Shown one piece after another: positions 15,719 through 24,877 of a stretch of 35,106 nucleotides of DNA (its first letter is position 1; each line of letters starts with the position of its first letter). The stretch covers positions 1 through 35,106 of the forward strand of contig SVRB01000002.1 in assembly GCA_015065045.1 (NCBI GenBank), read 5' to 3'. The stretch is from Oscillospiraceae bacterium (GTDB lineage: Bacteria > Bacillota > Clostridia > Oscillospirales > CAG-272). Below the pieces are notes generated by a model that was not told where the DNA came from, did not search any database, and saw only the letters and a program-made list of their open reading frames with translations. A program made the translations under genes and the position numbers.

Positions 15719-17854
15719 TTAAGTATTACGCAATCTGAAAAACAACCTTTGCATATATCTGTTTGCCCCTCTGTTTTCGGGAAGTGATAACGTTCTGTCG
15801 TTGGACAGCACCCTCTCAGCCTCATCAAAGGCTTTTTTCAGCATAGCCATATCACAAAGCGAAGCAAATCTGAATCTCATACCGCCGCTCTGTCTTGCAT
15901 CCCCCTTGCTGTCCGGGAAAAAGTCTCCCGGCCCTCTTTGTTCAAGGTCTGCCTGAGCTATCTTATAGCCGTCATTTGTTGAACACATAACGCTGAGTCT
16001 CTGCCTTGCCTTTTCCTTGTCGCTCGAAGAAACAAGTACACAATAAGATTTGTCAGCGCCCCTTCCTACACGGCCCCTCAACTGATGCAACTGCGAAAGA
16101 CCAAATCTTTCTGCATTCTCGATGACCATCAAAACGGCATTCGGTACGTTTACACCGACCTCGATAACCGTTGTTGATACGAGTATCTTTATCTTATTCT
16201 GCTCAAAATCGCGCATTACACGATCCTTTTCGGATGACTTCATCTTTCCGTGAATAAGACCTATCGGAATATCGGGAAACACCTCATTCTTAAGATGCTC
16301 GGCAAGTGCCACCGCCGATCTTAATTTTGGTTTATTATTGATTTCAACATCATCAGCGGTAAAATCAAACGGCAATAACGCTTCTTCCTCGCTATCGCCC
16401 TCATCAACCATAGGGCATACTATATAAACCTGATTTTTCTCGGCATTTTTTCTTATAAATCCGTTCAGTCTCTCTCGATACCCCTCGTCGACCAAAAACG
16501 TATCGACAGGCTTTCTTCCGGGCGGGAGCTCATCAAGAGCCGATATATCAAGATCTCCGTAAATTATCATAGCCAACGTTCTTGGAATAGGCGTTGCCGT
16601 CATAACCAAAACGTGCGCATCATAACCGTCATCTCTTGTTTTTTCAGCAAGAACAGAACGCTGTCTTACACCAAATCTATGCTGTTCGTCGGTTATCACA
16701 AGTCCCAAACGGTCAAATTCAAGCTTATCGTTAAGTAACGCGTGTGTGCCTATAATAACTTTTATATCTCCTACAGCAACACCGTCGTATATTCTTCTTT
16801 TCTCCGATGCCGAAGTTGCTCCCGTTATCAAAGCCGTTTTTATACCCAGCTTTTCAAACATAGGTGACAATTCATTATAATGCTGAGTTGCCAATATTTC
16901 CGTAGGCGCCATAAAAGCTCCCTGCGTATTGTTTTTCACAGCAACGTACAGAGACAGCGCAGCGCATACCGTCTTACCGCTTCCAACGTCTCCCGACAAC
17001 AATCTATTCATCGGTCTGCCTGACGATTCAGACATATCGTTTATAATTTCTCTGACCGACCTGTCCTGAGCCTTGGTCAATGAATACGGCAGTATAGATA
17101 AAAATCCGCTTATATCCGTGTCTGACATAACAATAGCGTTACCCTGCTTTTCTCGCTTTTTGGATATTGATAATCCTAAAGCAAAAGCATACAGTTCCTC
17201 AAACACAAACCTTTCACGCGCTTTTTTTACCCTTTCTATATCTGTCGGAAAATGTATCTCACAAAGAGCATCCTTTAAGCTCATAAGCCCCATTTTTTCC
17301 AACGTATCAGCCGTAAATATTTCCGGAAAATCATAACCTTCCCAAACCAAGCTGTTAAAAGCTGTCTCGGTGACCGATTTTATAAAATTCTGACTTAACC
17401 CGTCAGTCAGCGGATATACGGGTATTAGCTCCTTCAGTTTTTTCCCCGGTAAAACAGGCTCGTACACAGGAGAAGATAATTCTCTTGCATTGTATTTTAC
17501 TGAAAGCTTTCCGTAAAACCTGAATTCATCGCCTACGTGAAATATATCTTTAACAAAAGGCTGATTAAAAAACGTTATAGTACACTTCCCCGAATCATCA
17601 AACGCCACAAATTTTGTAATTTGCTTACGGTTTTTTAGCATAAATGTCTGTGGCTTAGTAGCAACAGTAAGCATAAAAGAACCAACCGTTCCGTCGGGAG
17701 TCATTGCAAGAGAAAGCACGTTACCTCTGTTTTGGTATGCTCTCGGAAAATGATACAAAAGATCTTCAACAGTTTTTATGCCAAGATTATAAAAGCTCTC
17801 GCACCTTTTCTTGCCAACGCCGCCAAGACTTCCGATATGAGTTGAAAAATCCAT
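15719..17854 (-). CDS. recG: ATP-dependent DNA helicase RecG
   Basis: A 711-residue superfamily 2 helicase that remodels stalled replication forks and branched DNA. The N-terminal wedge (OB-fold) domain covers about the first 200 residues. The helicase core has Walker A GDVGSGKT (about 284-291), a DEQH box in DEQHRFGVRQR (about 385), ATPIPRTLAM and the motif VI region QLRGRVGRG. The C-terminal GPGDFF and MRFRFASL elements are typical of RecG. The protein is slightly longer than average. GAGGAG lies about eight bases before the ATG. It is downstream of, and separated by a hairpin from, an unrelated membrane protein. Confidence 0.96.
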   Translation of the reverse strand: MDFSTHIGSLGGVGKKRCESFYNLGIKTVEDLLYHFPRAYQNRGNVLSLAMTPDGTVGSFMLTVATKPQTFMLKNRKQITKFVAFDDSGKCTITFFNQPFVKDIFHVGDEFRFYGKLSVKYNARELSSPVYEPVLPGKKLKELIPVYPLTDGLSQNFIKSVTETAFNSLVWEGYDFPEIFTADTLEKMGLMSLKDALCEIHFPTDIERVKKARERFVFEELYAFALGLSISKKREKQGNAIVMSDTDISGFLSILPYSLTKAQDRSVREIINDMSESSGRPMNRLLSGDVGSGKTVCAALSLYVAVKNNTQGAFMAPTEILATQHYNELSPMFEKLGIKTALITGATSASEKRRIYDGVAVGDIKVIIGTHALLNDKLEFDRLGLVITDEQHRFGVRQRSVLAEKTRDDGYDAHVLVMTATPIPRTLAMIIYGDLDISALDELPPGRKPVDTFLVDEGYRERLNGFIRKNAEKNQVYIVCPMVDEGDSEEEALLPFDFTADDVEINNKPKLRSAVALAEHLKNEVFPDIPIGLIHGKMKSSEKDRVMRDFEQNKIKILVSTTVIEVGVNVPNAVLMVIENAERFGLSQLHQLRGRVGRGADKSYCVLVSSSDKEKARQRLSVMCSTNDGYKIAQADLEQRGPGDFFPDSKGDARQSGGMRFRFASLCDMAMLKKAFDEAERVLSNDRTLSLPENRGANRYMQRLFFRLRNT

Positions 17855-17894
17855 ATGCCATTCTCCTCTCTTTAACTTTTTAGTACGAAAAAAT

Positions 17895-17925
17895 TATAAT
17901 CAATAAGGCGGAGAAATTCTCCGCC
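17895..17925 (-). terminator. hairpin after the polytopic membrane protein
   Basis: GGCGGAGAAATTCTCCGCC (17907-17925) is a 9-bp GC-rich stem just after the membrane-protein stop codon on the minus strand. The U-rich stretch begins about 10 bases further on, so termination may be partial and recG may receive read-through transcription. Confidence 0.65.
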
Positions 17926-17931
17926 ATTGTT

Positions 17932-18825
17932 TTATTCAATTTCGTCTATAGAAAAAATATCGTTTTTGGGCGCGTTTTTGCGAGAAAATATCTTCTTACC
18001 GTCAAAATTACAGCCTATCGCAAAATCAACCGATCTTGCAAATACATACAAAGCCAATCCGCATCCGTACAATGCGTATGACATATCTAAAGTCAACTTT
18101 GCCTTTCCGAGCAAAAGCTCTGCCAAATCGGGAACAAACGCAGTTGATAAAAACAGTATAGTCAAATTAGATAAAATAAAATATACAACGGGCTTTGACT
18201 TACCTATATGACATCTCGTTTCGAAAAGCTGATACACCAACAAAACAATAAGTGCTGTCTGCTGAACGATTCTTAAAGGACTGTTTATTACACTCGAGTG
18301 ATCAAAATACACACTCATAATGTAAACCAAAGTCCAAATCATAGGAAAGAACGAGAACCAGCTTATTATGTCGTTACTTTTCTTAGTCGTAAAGCCTACG
18401 ATCAAGAAATATATCGCTGCAGGTATAGCAAGAACAGAGCAAGCAAATCGGAGTCTATACACCATCATCTGAGAGTTGCCCATTTCTGATACCGCTTCCT
18501 TCGACATAAAGAACATAACAGCAGTAAACAACACCAAAAATGCTGCTGCAATACTTATGATCGACGTCAAAACCGATCCGTATTTCAATTGCTTAGGCAT
18601 CGCATCAAGTCTCATAATAAAAGCAGGCGTTATGATAAAAAGAACCGCGATAACCATAAAAATGCCGAAAGCTTCGGGCGTAACAACACCAACCTTGTAA
18701 AGATCTACACTTTCATCAATATAGTTATTCTTTACTATATACTGAAAGAATGCGGCAACAGCTGATATTATCACCGTTAAGCCAACGTATAACCAAGATA
18801 CTTTTCTATTCTCATTCATAACCAT
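17932..18825 (-). CDS. polytopic membrane protein of unknown function
   Basis: I do not recognise this 297-residue protein. It has about eight predicted membrane helices (roughly 11-30, 50-70, 80-108, 125-145, 155-172, 183-200, 214-236 and 243-258). The soluble C-terminal tail of about 35 residues is basic then acidic (GKKIFSRKNAPKNDIFSIDEIE). There are no obvious catalytic motifs and no transporter signature. The ATG at 18825 has AAGG five bases upstream; an ATG two codons later is the alternative. It has its own strong promoter and a hairpin downstream, so it is monocistronic and not clearly tied to recG or to the YhaO/YhaN pair. Confidence 0.75.
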   Translation of the reverse strand: MVMNENRKVSWLYVGLTVIISAVAAFFQYIVKNNYIDESVDLYKVGVVTPEAFGIFMVIAVLFIITPAFIMRLDAMPKQLKYGSVLTSIISIAAAFLVLFTAVMFFMSKEAVSEMGNSQMMVYRLRFACSVLAIPAAIYFLIVGFTTKKSNDIISWFSFFPMIWTLVYIMSVYFDHSSVINSPLRIVQQTALIVLLVYQLFETRCHIGKSKPVVYFILSNLTILFLSTAFVPDLAELLLGKAKLTLDMSYALYGCGLALYVFARSVDFAIGCNFDGKKIFSRKNAPKNDIFSIDEIE

Positions 18826-18850
18826 TTTCCTTGCTTATATTTTTTATTTC

Positions 18851-18862
18851 TAGCTTAAGCTA
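18851..18862. promoter_or_regulatory. 12-bp palindrome at the transcription start
   Basis: TAGCTTAAGCTA is a perfect palindrome covering the predicted +1 of the membrane-protein promoter, where a repressor would block initiation. It is short enough to be chance. Confidence 0.3.
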
Positions 18863-18890
18863 TTATACAACAAACCCGTCTTTTTTTCAA
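18862..18890 (-). promoter_or_regulatory. promoter of the polytopic membrane protein
   Basis: Minus-strand TTGAAA (18885-18890), a 17-base spacer and perfect TATAAT (18862-18867), 36 bases before the start codon. Confidence 0.75.
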
Positions 18891-18916
18891 TAGATTATAT
18901 AAAATTGGACAGCTTC

Positions 18917-21220
18917 TTAAATACGAACGTGATTAAACTCGTCACTGCCTGTTCTTTCTTTCATGATAATCGCCTCGCGAACCTGACTTGTAAAAATAAT
19001 CGCCTGAGAAGATTTCTCTGCATACTTCTTCGCTATATCCAACATATTGCATAATCTTCCGTCATCAAGTCTGGCAAAGGCTTCATCAAAAATAACAGGC
19101 ATATTATGTCCTGACTTACCGAACAATTCAGCCAAAGCGAGTCTTAAAGACACATAAGCTATATCCTGAGTTCCCGAGCTTACAAAAGCGATATCCTTAG
19201 TATAAGTCGCGCCGTCATCCTCAAAAGAATAAGTCAATTCGAGCTTGTCGGACACACCTATATCCTTATATTTACCGTCAGTGAGCCCACTCATCAATCT
19301 ACCCGCGCTTGTTGCAAGTCCGGGAGCTATTCTTCCCCTCAATGAATCTGCCGCTTTCTGAAGCTTTTCTGAAGCTAACATATAAGCCTCGTATTTTTGC
19401 TTCAATTCATCAATTCTTGAATTTGCTATTTTAAGTCTGCTTTCAATATCTGCAGGCTTATCTGTCTTTGCGCGAAGTGATGCAAGATTCTTTTCAAGCT
19501 CAGTCAGCTTAGCAGACAAGCTATCCTTTGCCAAAACCGCAAAATCATATCTCTTCTTTATCTCGCTTATATTTTCGCTCTGAACGTCACCCGCAATAGA
19601 ATCATATTCATTTCTGACGCTCTCTTCATCAACATCCGTCAATTTTGAAGAAATAATGTTAAAAACAGCCTCGTTCTTTTCTATTTCTCTATCATATATA
19701 GAAAGATTGTTATTTATTTCAAAGACGTCCGTCTTAACAGCATCAAGAGTCTCCATAATACCTTCAAACGACCTATTCTCCGGAACGACTCCCCATTTAG
19801 CAAGCAAGCTTACGCCTTTATTCAATGCACTTTCAAGCTTTTGTTTCGCCTCATCCTTTTTGCTCTGCTTATAAGCTTGCATTTCGTTTCTGCGGGCAAT
19901 ATATCTTTCTTTTTCTTCAACGCTGTCTATAATAGAAAACAATTCCTTGCGGTCTTTTACGGAAAAATGATTAAACAAGTTCTTCTTTTTTGAATTCGTC
20001 TTAACTACCACAATCAAGCAACAAACGCATATTATAAACGACAAAATACCGCTTACGGCAAAAATAGTCGCGAGCATTGTTACAATTCTTCCGATAACCC
20101 AACCGAGAAAGCCTATAATCAAGCCTATACAAGCAAACACAACAGAAGCGATCGCAAACGTCTTAGTCTTGCTGTTTAAAGCTGAAAGCATCTCGGTTAT
20201 ACCTGTTTTTCCGCCGTGATTTCTTATTTTTTCAGCGACGTCCACAGGATAATCGATTACCTCCTCTGTGACCTCCTCGTCAAATGCTCTTACCTCTTTA
20301 TCAACGTAAGTAATCTCGTTTTTTACCCCATCGATTTCTTTCAAAAAAGCATCGTCAGGAAAAAATCCGTTAATCGTAGTTGCCGCTATTATCTCTCTCT
20401 TACCTTTTTTGTATTCGTCTATCTTATCCTGATACTTCTTTTTTTCCTCAAACCTGCAAAGCACCTCGTAAAGCTCTGCTTTTTTCATAAGGCTTGACAT
20501 TGTTTCGCAATCTTTCTTGTTTTTCTCAATAGACGCTACCGTATTGCGCAATGAAGACTCGTTTTGGATTATCTGTTCATTTACACTTCGAGCTTCGATC
20601 AGTGCAGCTGATAACTCATCTCTCTCTTTTTCGTATAAGTCGAGCAAACCTCTGCCTGTATTCTTTTTGTGTTTTATCTGTACACGCGCATCGTCGAGCT
20701 TTTTCAATGCCTTAGTCGTATTTACGCTTTCGTCGGCTGAATAAAATATATTCTCAACTGCCTGACCAATGCTTTCTCCTTTGAAATAAGCTCCGTCAGC
20801 TTGTCTTATATACACCGTATGAGTAAACACCTCTTCGGGAATACCGAAGAAATATTCACCTGGAATCTTTATGCCTGAAACAACGGAATTCGACGACAGA
20901 TCGACTACTGTAACGTTATCCTTAAAACCATTGCCGTAAGGACTCATCGATCTTTCAATTCTGAATCTTCCGTTTTCGGTATTAAGCACAATACTGCCCG
21001 AAACTTCGTTAGCCTTCCAGCTTAAATATCTGTTTCTTTCGCTCATCGCTCCGTCAACAGATTTATTTGAAAGTCCGTAAAAAACAAACTTAATAAATTC
21101 TCCAAGCGTAGTCTTACCCGACTCATTTCTGCCTTCGATTATGTTTACTCCGGAGCTTAAATCGATTTCACAATGCGAAAGCTTACCGAAATTGCCTATT
21201 TTTATGTTTTCTATATACAT
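18917..21220 (-). CDS. YhaN/SbcC-like AAA ATPase with internal membrane segments
   Basis: A 767-residue SMC/Rad50-type ATPase. Walker A is GRNESGKT at about 30-37 and the Q-loop region is VYIRQADG at about 135. The signature motif is in FVSSGTQDIAYVSLRLALAELFG near 690, and Walker B is VIFDEAFARLDD near 715. Long coiled coils flank a hydrophobic insert at about 355-410 that looks like two membrane helices, in place of the zinc hook of Rad50. This matches the YhaN subgroup rather than true SbcC. The ATG at 21220 is chosen because GAGGTG (overlapping the upstream stop codon) lies seven bases before it; an in-frame TTG at 21235 has no such site. It follows the YhaO-like nuclease by 11 bases, so the two should act as a complex on DNA ends, perhaps at the membrane. 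Confidence 0.85.
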   Translation of the reverse strand: MYIENIKIGNFGKLSHCEIDLSSGVNIIEGRNESGKTTLGEFIKFVFYGLSNKSVDGAMSERNRYLSWKANEVSGSIVLNTENGRFRIERSMSPYGNGFKDNVTVVDLSSNSVVSGIKIPGEYFFGIPEEVFTHTVYIRQADGAYFKGESIGQAVENIFYSADESVNTTKALKKLDDARVQIKHKKNTGRGLLDLYEKERDELSAALIEARSVNEQIIQNESSLRNTVASIEKNKKDCETMSSLMKKAELYEVLCRFEEKKKYQDKIDEYKKGKREIIAATTINGFFPDDAFLKEIDGVKNEITYVDKEVRAFDEEVTEEVIDYPVDVAEKIRNHGGKTGITEMLSALNSKTKTFAIASVVFACIGLIIGFLGWVIGRIVTMLATIFAVSGILSFIICVCCLIVVVKTNSKKKNLFNHFSVKDRKELFSIIDSVEEKERYIARRNEMQAYKQSKKDEAKQKLESALNKGVSLLAKWGVVPENRSFEGIMETLDAVKTDVFEINNNLSIYDREIEKNEAVFNIISSKLTDVDEESVRNEYDSIAGDVQSENISEIKKRYDFAVLAKDSLSAKLTELEKNLASLRAKTDKPADIESRLKIANSRIDELKQKYEAYMLASEKLQKAADSLRGRIAPGLATSAGRLMSGLTDGKYKDIGVSDKLELTYSFEDDGATYTKDIAFVSSGTQDIAYVSLRLALAELFGKSGHNMPVIFDEAFARLDDGRLCNMLDIAKKYAEKSSQAIIFTSQVREAIIMKERTGSDEFNHVRI

Positions 21221-21231
21221 AATAAAGCACC

Positions 21232-22362
21232 TCAAAAATCCACGACGTTGTTTCCGCCAAGTGCGGAAAGACCGTATTTTAACGCAGAATACGCAATTTG
21301 ACGCTCGTTTTCATCTTCACTCTCAAGCATTGGCTTTAGTTCTTCATAAAAAGCCCCTCTGATCGTAGGATCGTTCTTCAGTCTGTCGATATCATAAAAC
21401 GGTCTCGTCTTGTTCACTATCTCAAGATAGAAAAGCATTTCCTCAATTGAAGTAAATGCGCTTTTTGAAATAACAAGCTCGGAAGATACGTCTCCTTCAA
21501 GTATAACTCTTACAAGAGCATCCCTCGTATACTGCTTTTCTTCTATTACGTTTTTCACAGCCGACACAACATCAGACAGATTTTGCGCCCCTGATACGTT
21601 CACTCTTTCAATTTCATAATGGCGCTTGCAGAAACGAAGCTTTTTAAAGTTCGCCTTAAGCTCGTATTTTTCCTTTTCAAACTCACAAAGTATAGCGCCC
21701 TTATATCCGCATTCACCAAAATCCCTACCCTCAAGGCAACCGGAATACGCATAAAAAGTATCGTCTATCTTCTCAATATCACTGCCGGCGTGTATATGTC
21801 CCAAAGCAACGTAATCAAAACCCGTTGCTCTTATCTCATCAACCGTTATAGGACAACTGCTGCTCTTTGAAACACCAAGCTCACCGTGGGCGCACAAAAT
21901 ATTTATTCTTGAATTTATATTCGGTCTTGCATTACTAAAGGGATTGTATTCAAGCATGGGATTTACAAAAGCATATCCGTATACATCCAAATTCAAATCA
22001 TCAAACGAAAAACACGAAACTGCCGTGCTCTTAAAAATATAAACGTTAGGGGGGAACTTAATTTTTCCGTAAACACCGTTTTCGGTATACGGATCGTGAT
22101 TTCCGGGCGCAACAACAAAACGGCACATCGGATTATCCGCAAACTCTCTCTGGAGCATTGCCGCCGTATCTCTCGTAACGTTTTCGCTTTCAAATAAATC
22201 TCCGCTTATCACAACCACGTCAACACCCGTATGCTTAACGTAATTCATCATTGATGAAAACGTGCTGAGCAGTTCGCTTCTTCTTAATTCCGACTTTCTG
22301 ACGTCCCCGCAAACAAAAGGCGCATCAAGATGCAAATCGGCACAATGTAATACTTTTACCAT
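21232..22362 (-). CDS. YhaO/SbcD-like metallophosphoesterase (DNA exonuclease)
   Basis: A 376-residue calcineurin-like phosphoesterase of the SbcD/Mre11 group. The metal-binding motifs occur in order: HCADLHLDAPF, VVISGDLFE, APGNHDPY, CAHGELG and ALGHIHAG. A C-terminal capping region of about 150 residues presumably contacts the ATPase partner encoded just downstream. The ATG at 22362 is preferred to the one at 22395 because GGAGGGGA precedes it, and because the -10 box of the promoter lies at 22387-22392, which puts the upstream ATG outside the transcript. The pair resembles B. subtilis yhaO-yhaN; without that operon's yhaM it cannot be tied to RNA processing. Confidence 0.87.
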   Translation of the reverse strand: MVKVLHCADLHLDAPFVCGDVRKSELRRSELLSTFSSMMNYVKHTGVDVVVISGDLFESENVTRDTAAMLQREFADNPMCRFVVAPGNHDPYTENGVYGKIKFPPNVYIFKSTAVSCFSFDDLNLDVYGYAFVNPMLEYNPFSNARPNINSRINILCAHGELGVSKSSSCPITVDEIRATGFDYVALGHIHAGSDIEKIDDTFYAYSGCLEGRDFGECGYKGAILCEFEKEKYELKANFKKLRFCKRHYEIERVNVSGAQNLSDVVSAVKNVIEEKQYTRDALVRVILEGDVSSELVISKSAFTSIEEMLFYLEIVNKTRPFYDIDRLKNDPTIRGAFYEELKPMLESEDENERQIAYSALKYGLSALGGNNVVDF

Positions 22363-22386
22363 AACAAATCCCCTCCGTATATTTCT

Positions 22387-22415
22387 ATTATACATCTACA
22401 TTCAGTTTTTTTCAA
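22387..22415 (-). promoter_or_regulatory. promoter of the YhaO/YhaN operon
   Basis: Minus-strand TTGAAA (22410-22415), a 17-base spacer and TATAAT (22387-22392). Predicted transcription begins near 22380, so translation must start at 22362. It diverges from the rbfA promoter about 10 bases away. Confidence 0.75.
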
Positions 22416-22423
22416 CTTTATTA

Positions 22424-22453
22424 TTGAATTATTTATACTTAATGTGATATAAT
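22424..22453 (+). promoter_or_regulatory. rbfA-nrnA-truB promoter
   Basis: TTGAAT (22424-22429), an 18-base spacer and TATAAT (22448-22453), about 50 bases before the rbfA start codon. In many bacteria this gene trio continues from infB; here it has its own start. Confidence 0.62.
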
Positions 22454-22505
22454 GTATTTTGATAATAAAATTGTATGTAACAGTAATACGGAAAAGAGGT
22501 ATTTC

Positions 22506-22859
22506 ATGGCAGGATACAGACGCGGACGTGTAAACGAAGAGGTTACAAGAGAATTGTCTGCAATCATACGCGAGGTAAAGGATCCCAGAGTTTCAAACGC
22601 ATTGGTCAGCATAACAGCCGCTGACGTTACGGCTGATATGAAATATGCAAAAATATATTTCTCCTGCATCGGAAACGTAAATAAAAACGAAGTTAAAAAA
22701 GGACTTGAAAGCGCATCCGGCTTTATGAGAAAGCAGATAGCAATCAGACTTAATCTCCGTCAGACACCCGAGCTTAAATTCTATCCCGATGATTCGATCG
22801 AATACGGCGCTAATATAAACAGATTGCTCAAGCAAGTTGAGGACGATCTCCATGACTGA
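22506..22859 (+). CDS. rbfA: 30S ribosome-binding factor A
   Basis: A 117-residue KH-fold protein that matures the 3' domain of 16S rRNA in the small subunit and aids cold growth. The start is the ATG at 22506, giving MAGYRRGRVNEEVTRELSAI, the conserved N-terminus, with GAGGT upstream. Family landmarks include VKDPRVSNALVSITAADVT and the C-terminal ELKFYPDDSIEYG. It overlaps the next gene by eight bases, so translation is probably coupled. Confidence 0.95.
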   Translation: MAGYRRGRVNEEVTRELSAIIREVKDPRVSNALVSITAADVTADMKYAKIYFSCIGNVNKNEVKKGLESASGFMRKQIAIRLNLRQTPELKFYPDDSIEYGANINRLLKQVEDDLHD

Positions 22860-23832
22860 GAACAATATAACTCTTGAGCTTATTGCAAATAAACTTAAAG
22901 AGAAAAAAAGAATTATAATAATCAGCCACGTCCGTCCCGACGGAGATACTTTGGCATCGGCTTTTGCTTTAAAATCCGTCCTTTCTGACTTAGGGAAAAC
23001 GGTTATCTGTACGTCAAGCGACAAAATTTCAGACAGACTTTCATTTTTGTGCGACGACAACTTTTTCCTTCCCGACGAAATACCTGCAGATTTTAACCCC
23101 GATCTTGTAGTTTCGGTTGACGTTGCAAGTATATCAATGTTAGGCAACTGCTCAAGACTTATTTCTCTTGCAGAGTCTATAAAAATTGACCACCATTTAA
23201 GTAACGATAATTTTGCTGATTATAACTACACAGAACACGATAGTGCATCATGCTCGGAAATAATCTTTGACTTAGTAAATATTATGGGGCAAATGTCAGA
23301 CAAAGTATGCGCCCTTCTTTACGCGGGAATCAGTTTTGATACAGGTTGCTTCAAGCATTCCAACGTTACGGAAGGCACACACAAAAAAGCTGCATATCTC
23401 GTTTCAAGAGGGGTAAATACCTCTGAAATAAACCAAAAGCTTTTTGGCAACAAAACAAAAAAAGAGATCTTGGCTTTACAGACAGCTTACAACTCACTCG
23501 AGTTTTATGCTGACGGAAAGATCGCTATCGTTTGCATAACAAATGATATGAAAAAAGAGAAAAATCTCGAGGATGACGATTTGAGTGATATATCTCAAAT
23601 ACCGATAGAGATCGACGGTGTTTTGCTCGGCATAACTTTAAAAGAAAAAACCGAAGCTCCGTCTAACTTTAAATCATCTATGCGAAGTGTTCCGGGTACT
23701 AACGCGTCGGCTGTTTGTAATAAATTCGGTGGCGGCGGTCACGTTTGTGCTGCAGGTTGTCTTATTGTTGCAGAAAGCAAGGATGAACTCATCAAAAAGG
23801 TTCTCGAGGCGGCAATCCCCGAAATAAAATAA
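22852..23832 (+). CDS. nrnA: bifunctional oligoribonuclease / pAp phosphatase, DHH family
   Basis: A 326-residue DHH-DHHA1 phosphoesterase. Motifs are SHVRPDGDTLASAFAL (motif I), VSVDVAS (motif II), IDHHLSNDNFADYNY (motif III, with the DHH triad) and GISFDTGCFKHSN (motif IV). The C-terminal DHHA1 domain carries the glycine-rich NKFGGGGHVCAAGC. NrnA degrades nano-RNAs and dephosphorylates 3'-phosphoadenosine 5'-phosphate. The ATG at 22852 overlaps the rbfA stop and has GAGG about ten bases upstream; an in-frame TTG at 22837 lies in that site and is unlikely. The rbfA-nrnA-truB order is conserved in Firmicutes. Confidence 0.93.
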   Translation: MTENNITLELIANKLKEKKRIIIISHVRPDGDTLASAFALKSVLSDLGKTVICTSSDKISDRLSFLCDDNFFLPDEIPADFNPDLVVSVDVASISMLGNCSRLISLAESIKIDHHLSNDNFADYNYTEHDSASCSEIIFDLVNIMGQMSDKVCALLYAGISFDTGCFKHSNVTEGTHKKAAYLVSRGVNTSEINQKLFGNKTKKEILALQTAYNSLEFYADGKIAIVCITNDMKKEKNLEDDDLSDISQIPIEIDGVLLGITLKEKTEAPSNFKSSMRSVPGTNASAVCNKFGGGGHVCAAGCLIVAESKDELIKKVLEAAIPEIK

Positions 23833-23845
23833 AAAGGATGTTCTT

Positions 23846-24766
23846 ATGTCAACTAACAATCCTATGGGTGTAATTTGCATAAATAAGCACGAAGGCGTTA
23901 CGTCCCACACAATAGTCAATATGGTCAGAAGACTCTATAATACAAAACAGGTCGGACATACGGGTACGCTCGACCCTATGGCGACCGGTGTATTACCCGT
24001 TATGGTAGGCAGAGCTGTTAAGGCTTCTGAATATTTGACTGCCGAGGATAAAGGCTATACAGCACAGATGAAGCTTGGTATAGTTACAGACACGGGTGAT
24101 ATTACCGGAAATATTATTTCGCAAAACGATAATATACCGAGTTACGAACAAGTAAAAGAGATTGTTAGCACTTTTGTAGGAAATATAAAACAAACTCCAC
24201 CTATGTACAGCGCGCTGAAGGTAAACGGACAAAAGCTTGTTGATTTAGCCCGAAAAGGTATAGAAGTGGAGCGAGATTCCAGGGATATCACAATAACCAG
24301 CATCATTTTGGAGCAAACGCCAAATAAATCCGACGAATACAAGCTCCATGTGGAGTGTTCTAAAGGAACTTACATAAGAACTTTATGTACAGATATCGGA
24401 GACGCTCTCGGCTGCGGCGCTACTATGACAAGTCTTGAACGAACCAAAAGCGGCAGCTTTGAATTATCAAACAGCTACACTATTCAACAACTAGAAAATA
24501 TGACCGAAAAAGAAAGGTACGCACTTTTGCAACCTATCGACACCTTGTTTTCAGACATTGAGGAAATACATCTTGCACCATTTTTTGAAAGACTTGCGCG
24601 TTGCGGTGTTGAGATCTATATAAAGAAAATCGGTATGTCATCAAAAACAGTACCGTTAAATACAAGATTCAAGCTCTGCGGAGAAAACGGATTTTTCGCA
24701 CTTGGTGAATTACGCGAATTCCCAGACGGCATGGCTATAAAACCAATTAAACAATTTGTATTATAA
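23846..24766 (+). CDS. truB: tRNA pseudouridine(55) synthase
   Basis: A 306-residue pseudouridine synthase that makes the universal pseudouridine 55 in the T-arm of tRNAs. The catalytic motif HTGTLDPMATGVLPV (Asp in GTLDP) is intact, and the QTPPMYSALKVNGQKLVDLAR and CSKGTYIRTLCTDIG motifs follow. The C-terminal region includes a PUA-like end (FFALGELREFPDGMAIKPIK). AAAAGGATG precedes the ATG 13 bases after nrnA. It is the last gene of the rbfA-nrnA-truB operon; ribF, the usual next gene, is absent. Confidence 0.95.
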   Translation: MSTNNPMGVICINKHEGVTSHTIVNMVRRLYNTKQVGHTGTLDPMATGVLPVMVGRAVKASEYLTAEDKGYTAQMKLGIVTDTGDITGNIISQNDNIPSYEQVKEIVSTFVGNIKQTPPMYSALKVNGQKLVDLARKGIEVERDSRDITITSIILEQTPNKSDEYKLHVECSKGTYIRTLCTDIGDALGCGATMTSLERTKSGSFELSNSYTIQQLENMTEKERYALLQPIDTLFSDIEEIHLAPFFERLARCGVEIYIKKIGMSSKTVPLNTRFKLCGENGFFALGELREFPDGMAIKPIKQFVL

Positions 24767-24806
24767 AAAATAAATCATCACACAAAATGTGATGATTTAT
24801 TTTTTT
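24765..24806 (+). terminator. truB terminator
   Basis: AAATCATCACA (24772-24782) pairs with TGTGATGATTT (24788-24798) within a longer A-rich/T-rich stem, loop CAAAA, ending in a T run. The 5' arm begins at the truB stop codon. Confidence 0.92.
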
Positions 24807-24845
24807 AAGTACGTACACTCAGGAGTTTCACTCCCGAACCCTTGC

Positions 24846-24877
24846 CCAAAGGCGCTTTTTGAAAAAAGCTCCTTTGG
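24846..24877. repeat. hairpin module A of the intergenic patchwork
   Basis: CCAAAGG (24846-24852) and GCTTTTT (24854-24860) pair with AAAAAGC (24863-24869) and CCTTTGG (24871-24877): 14 pairs with one C/T mismatch and a 2-base loop. Confidence 0.7.

Noticed and set aside
21221..21235. ATGA-type overlap between the YhaO- and YhaN-like genes
   Set aside because: The overlap exists only if YhaN starts at the TTG at 21235. The ATG at 21220 with GAGGTG seven bases upstream is the better start, leaving an 11-base gap.
22363..22395. N-terminal extension of the YhaO-like protein from the ATG at 22395
   Set aside because: The -10 box of its promoter lies at 22387-22392, so this ATG would be upstream of the transcript start.
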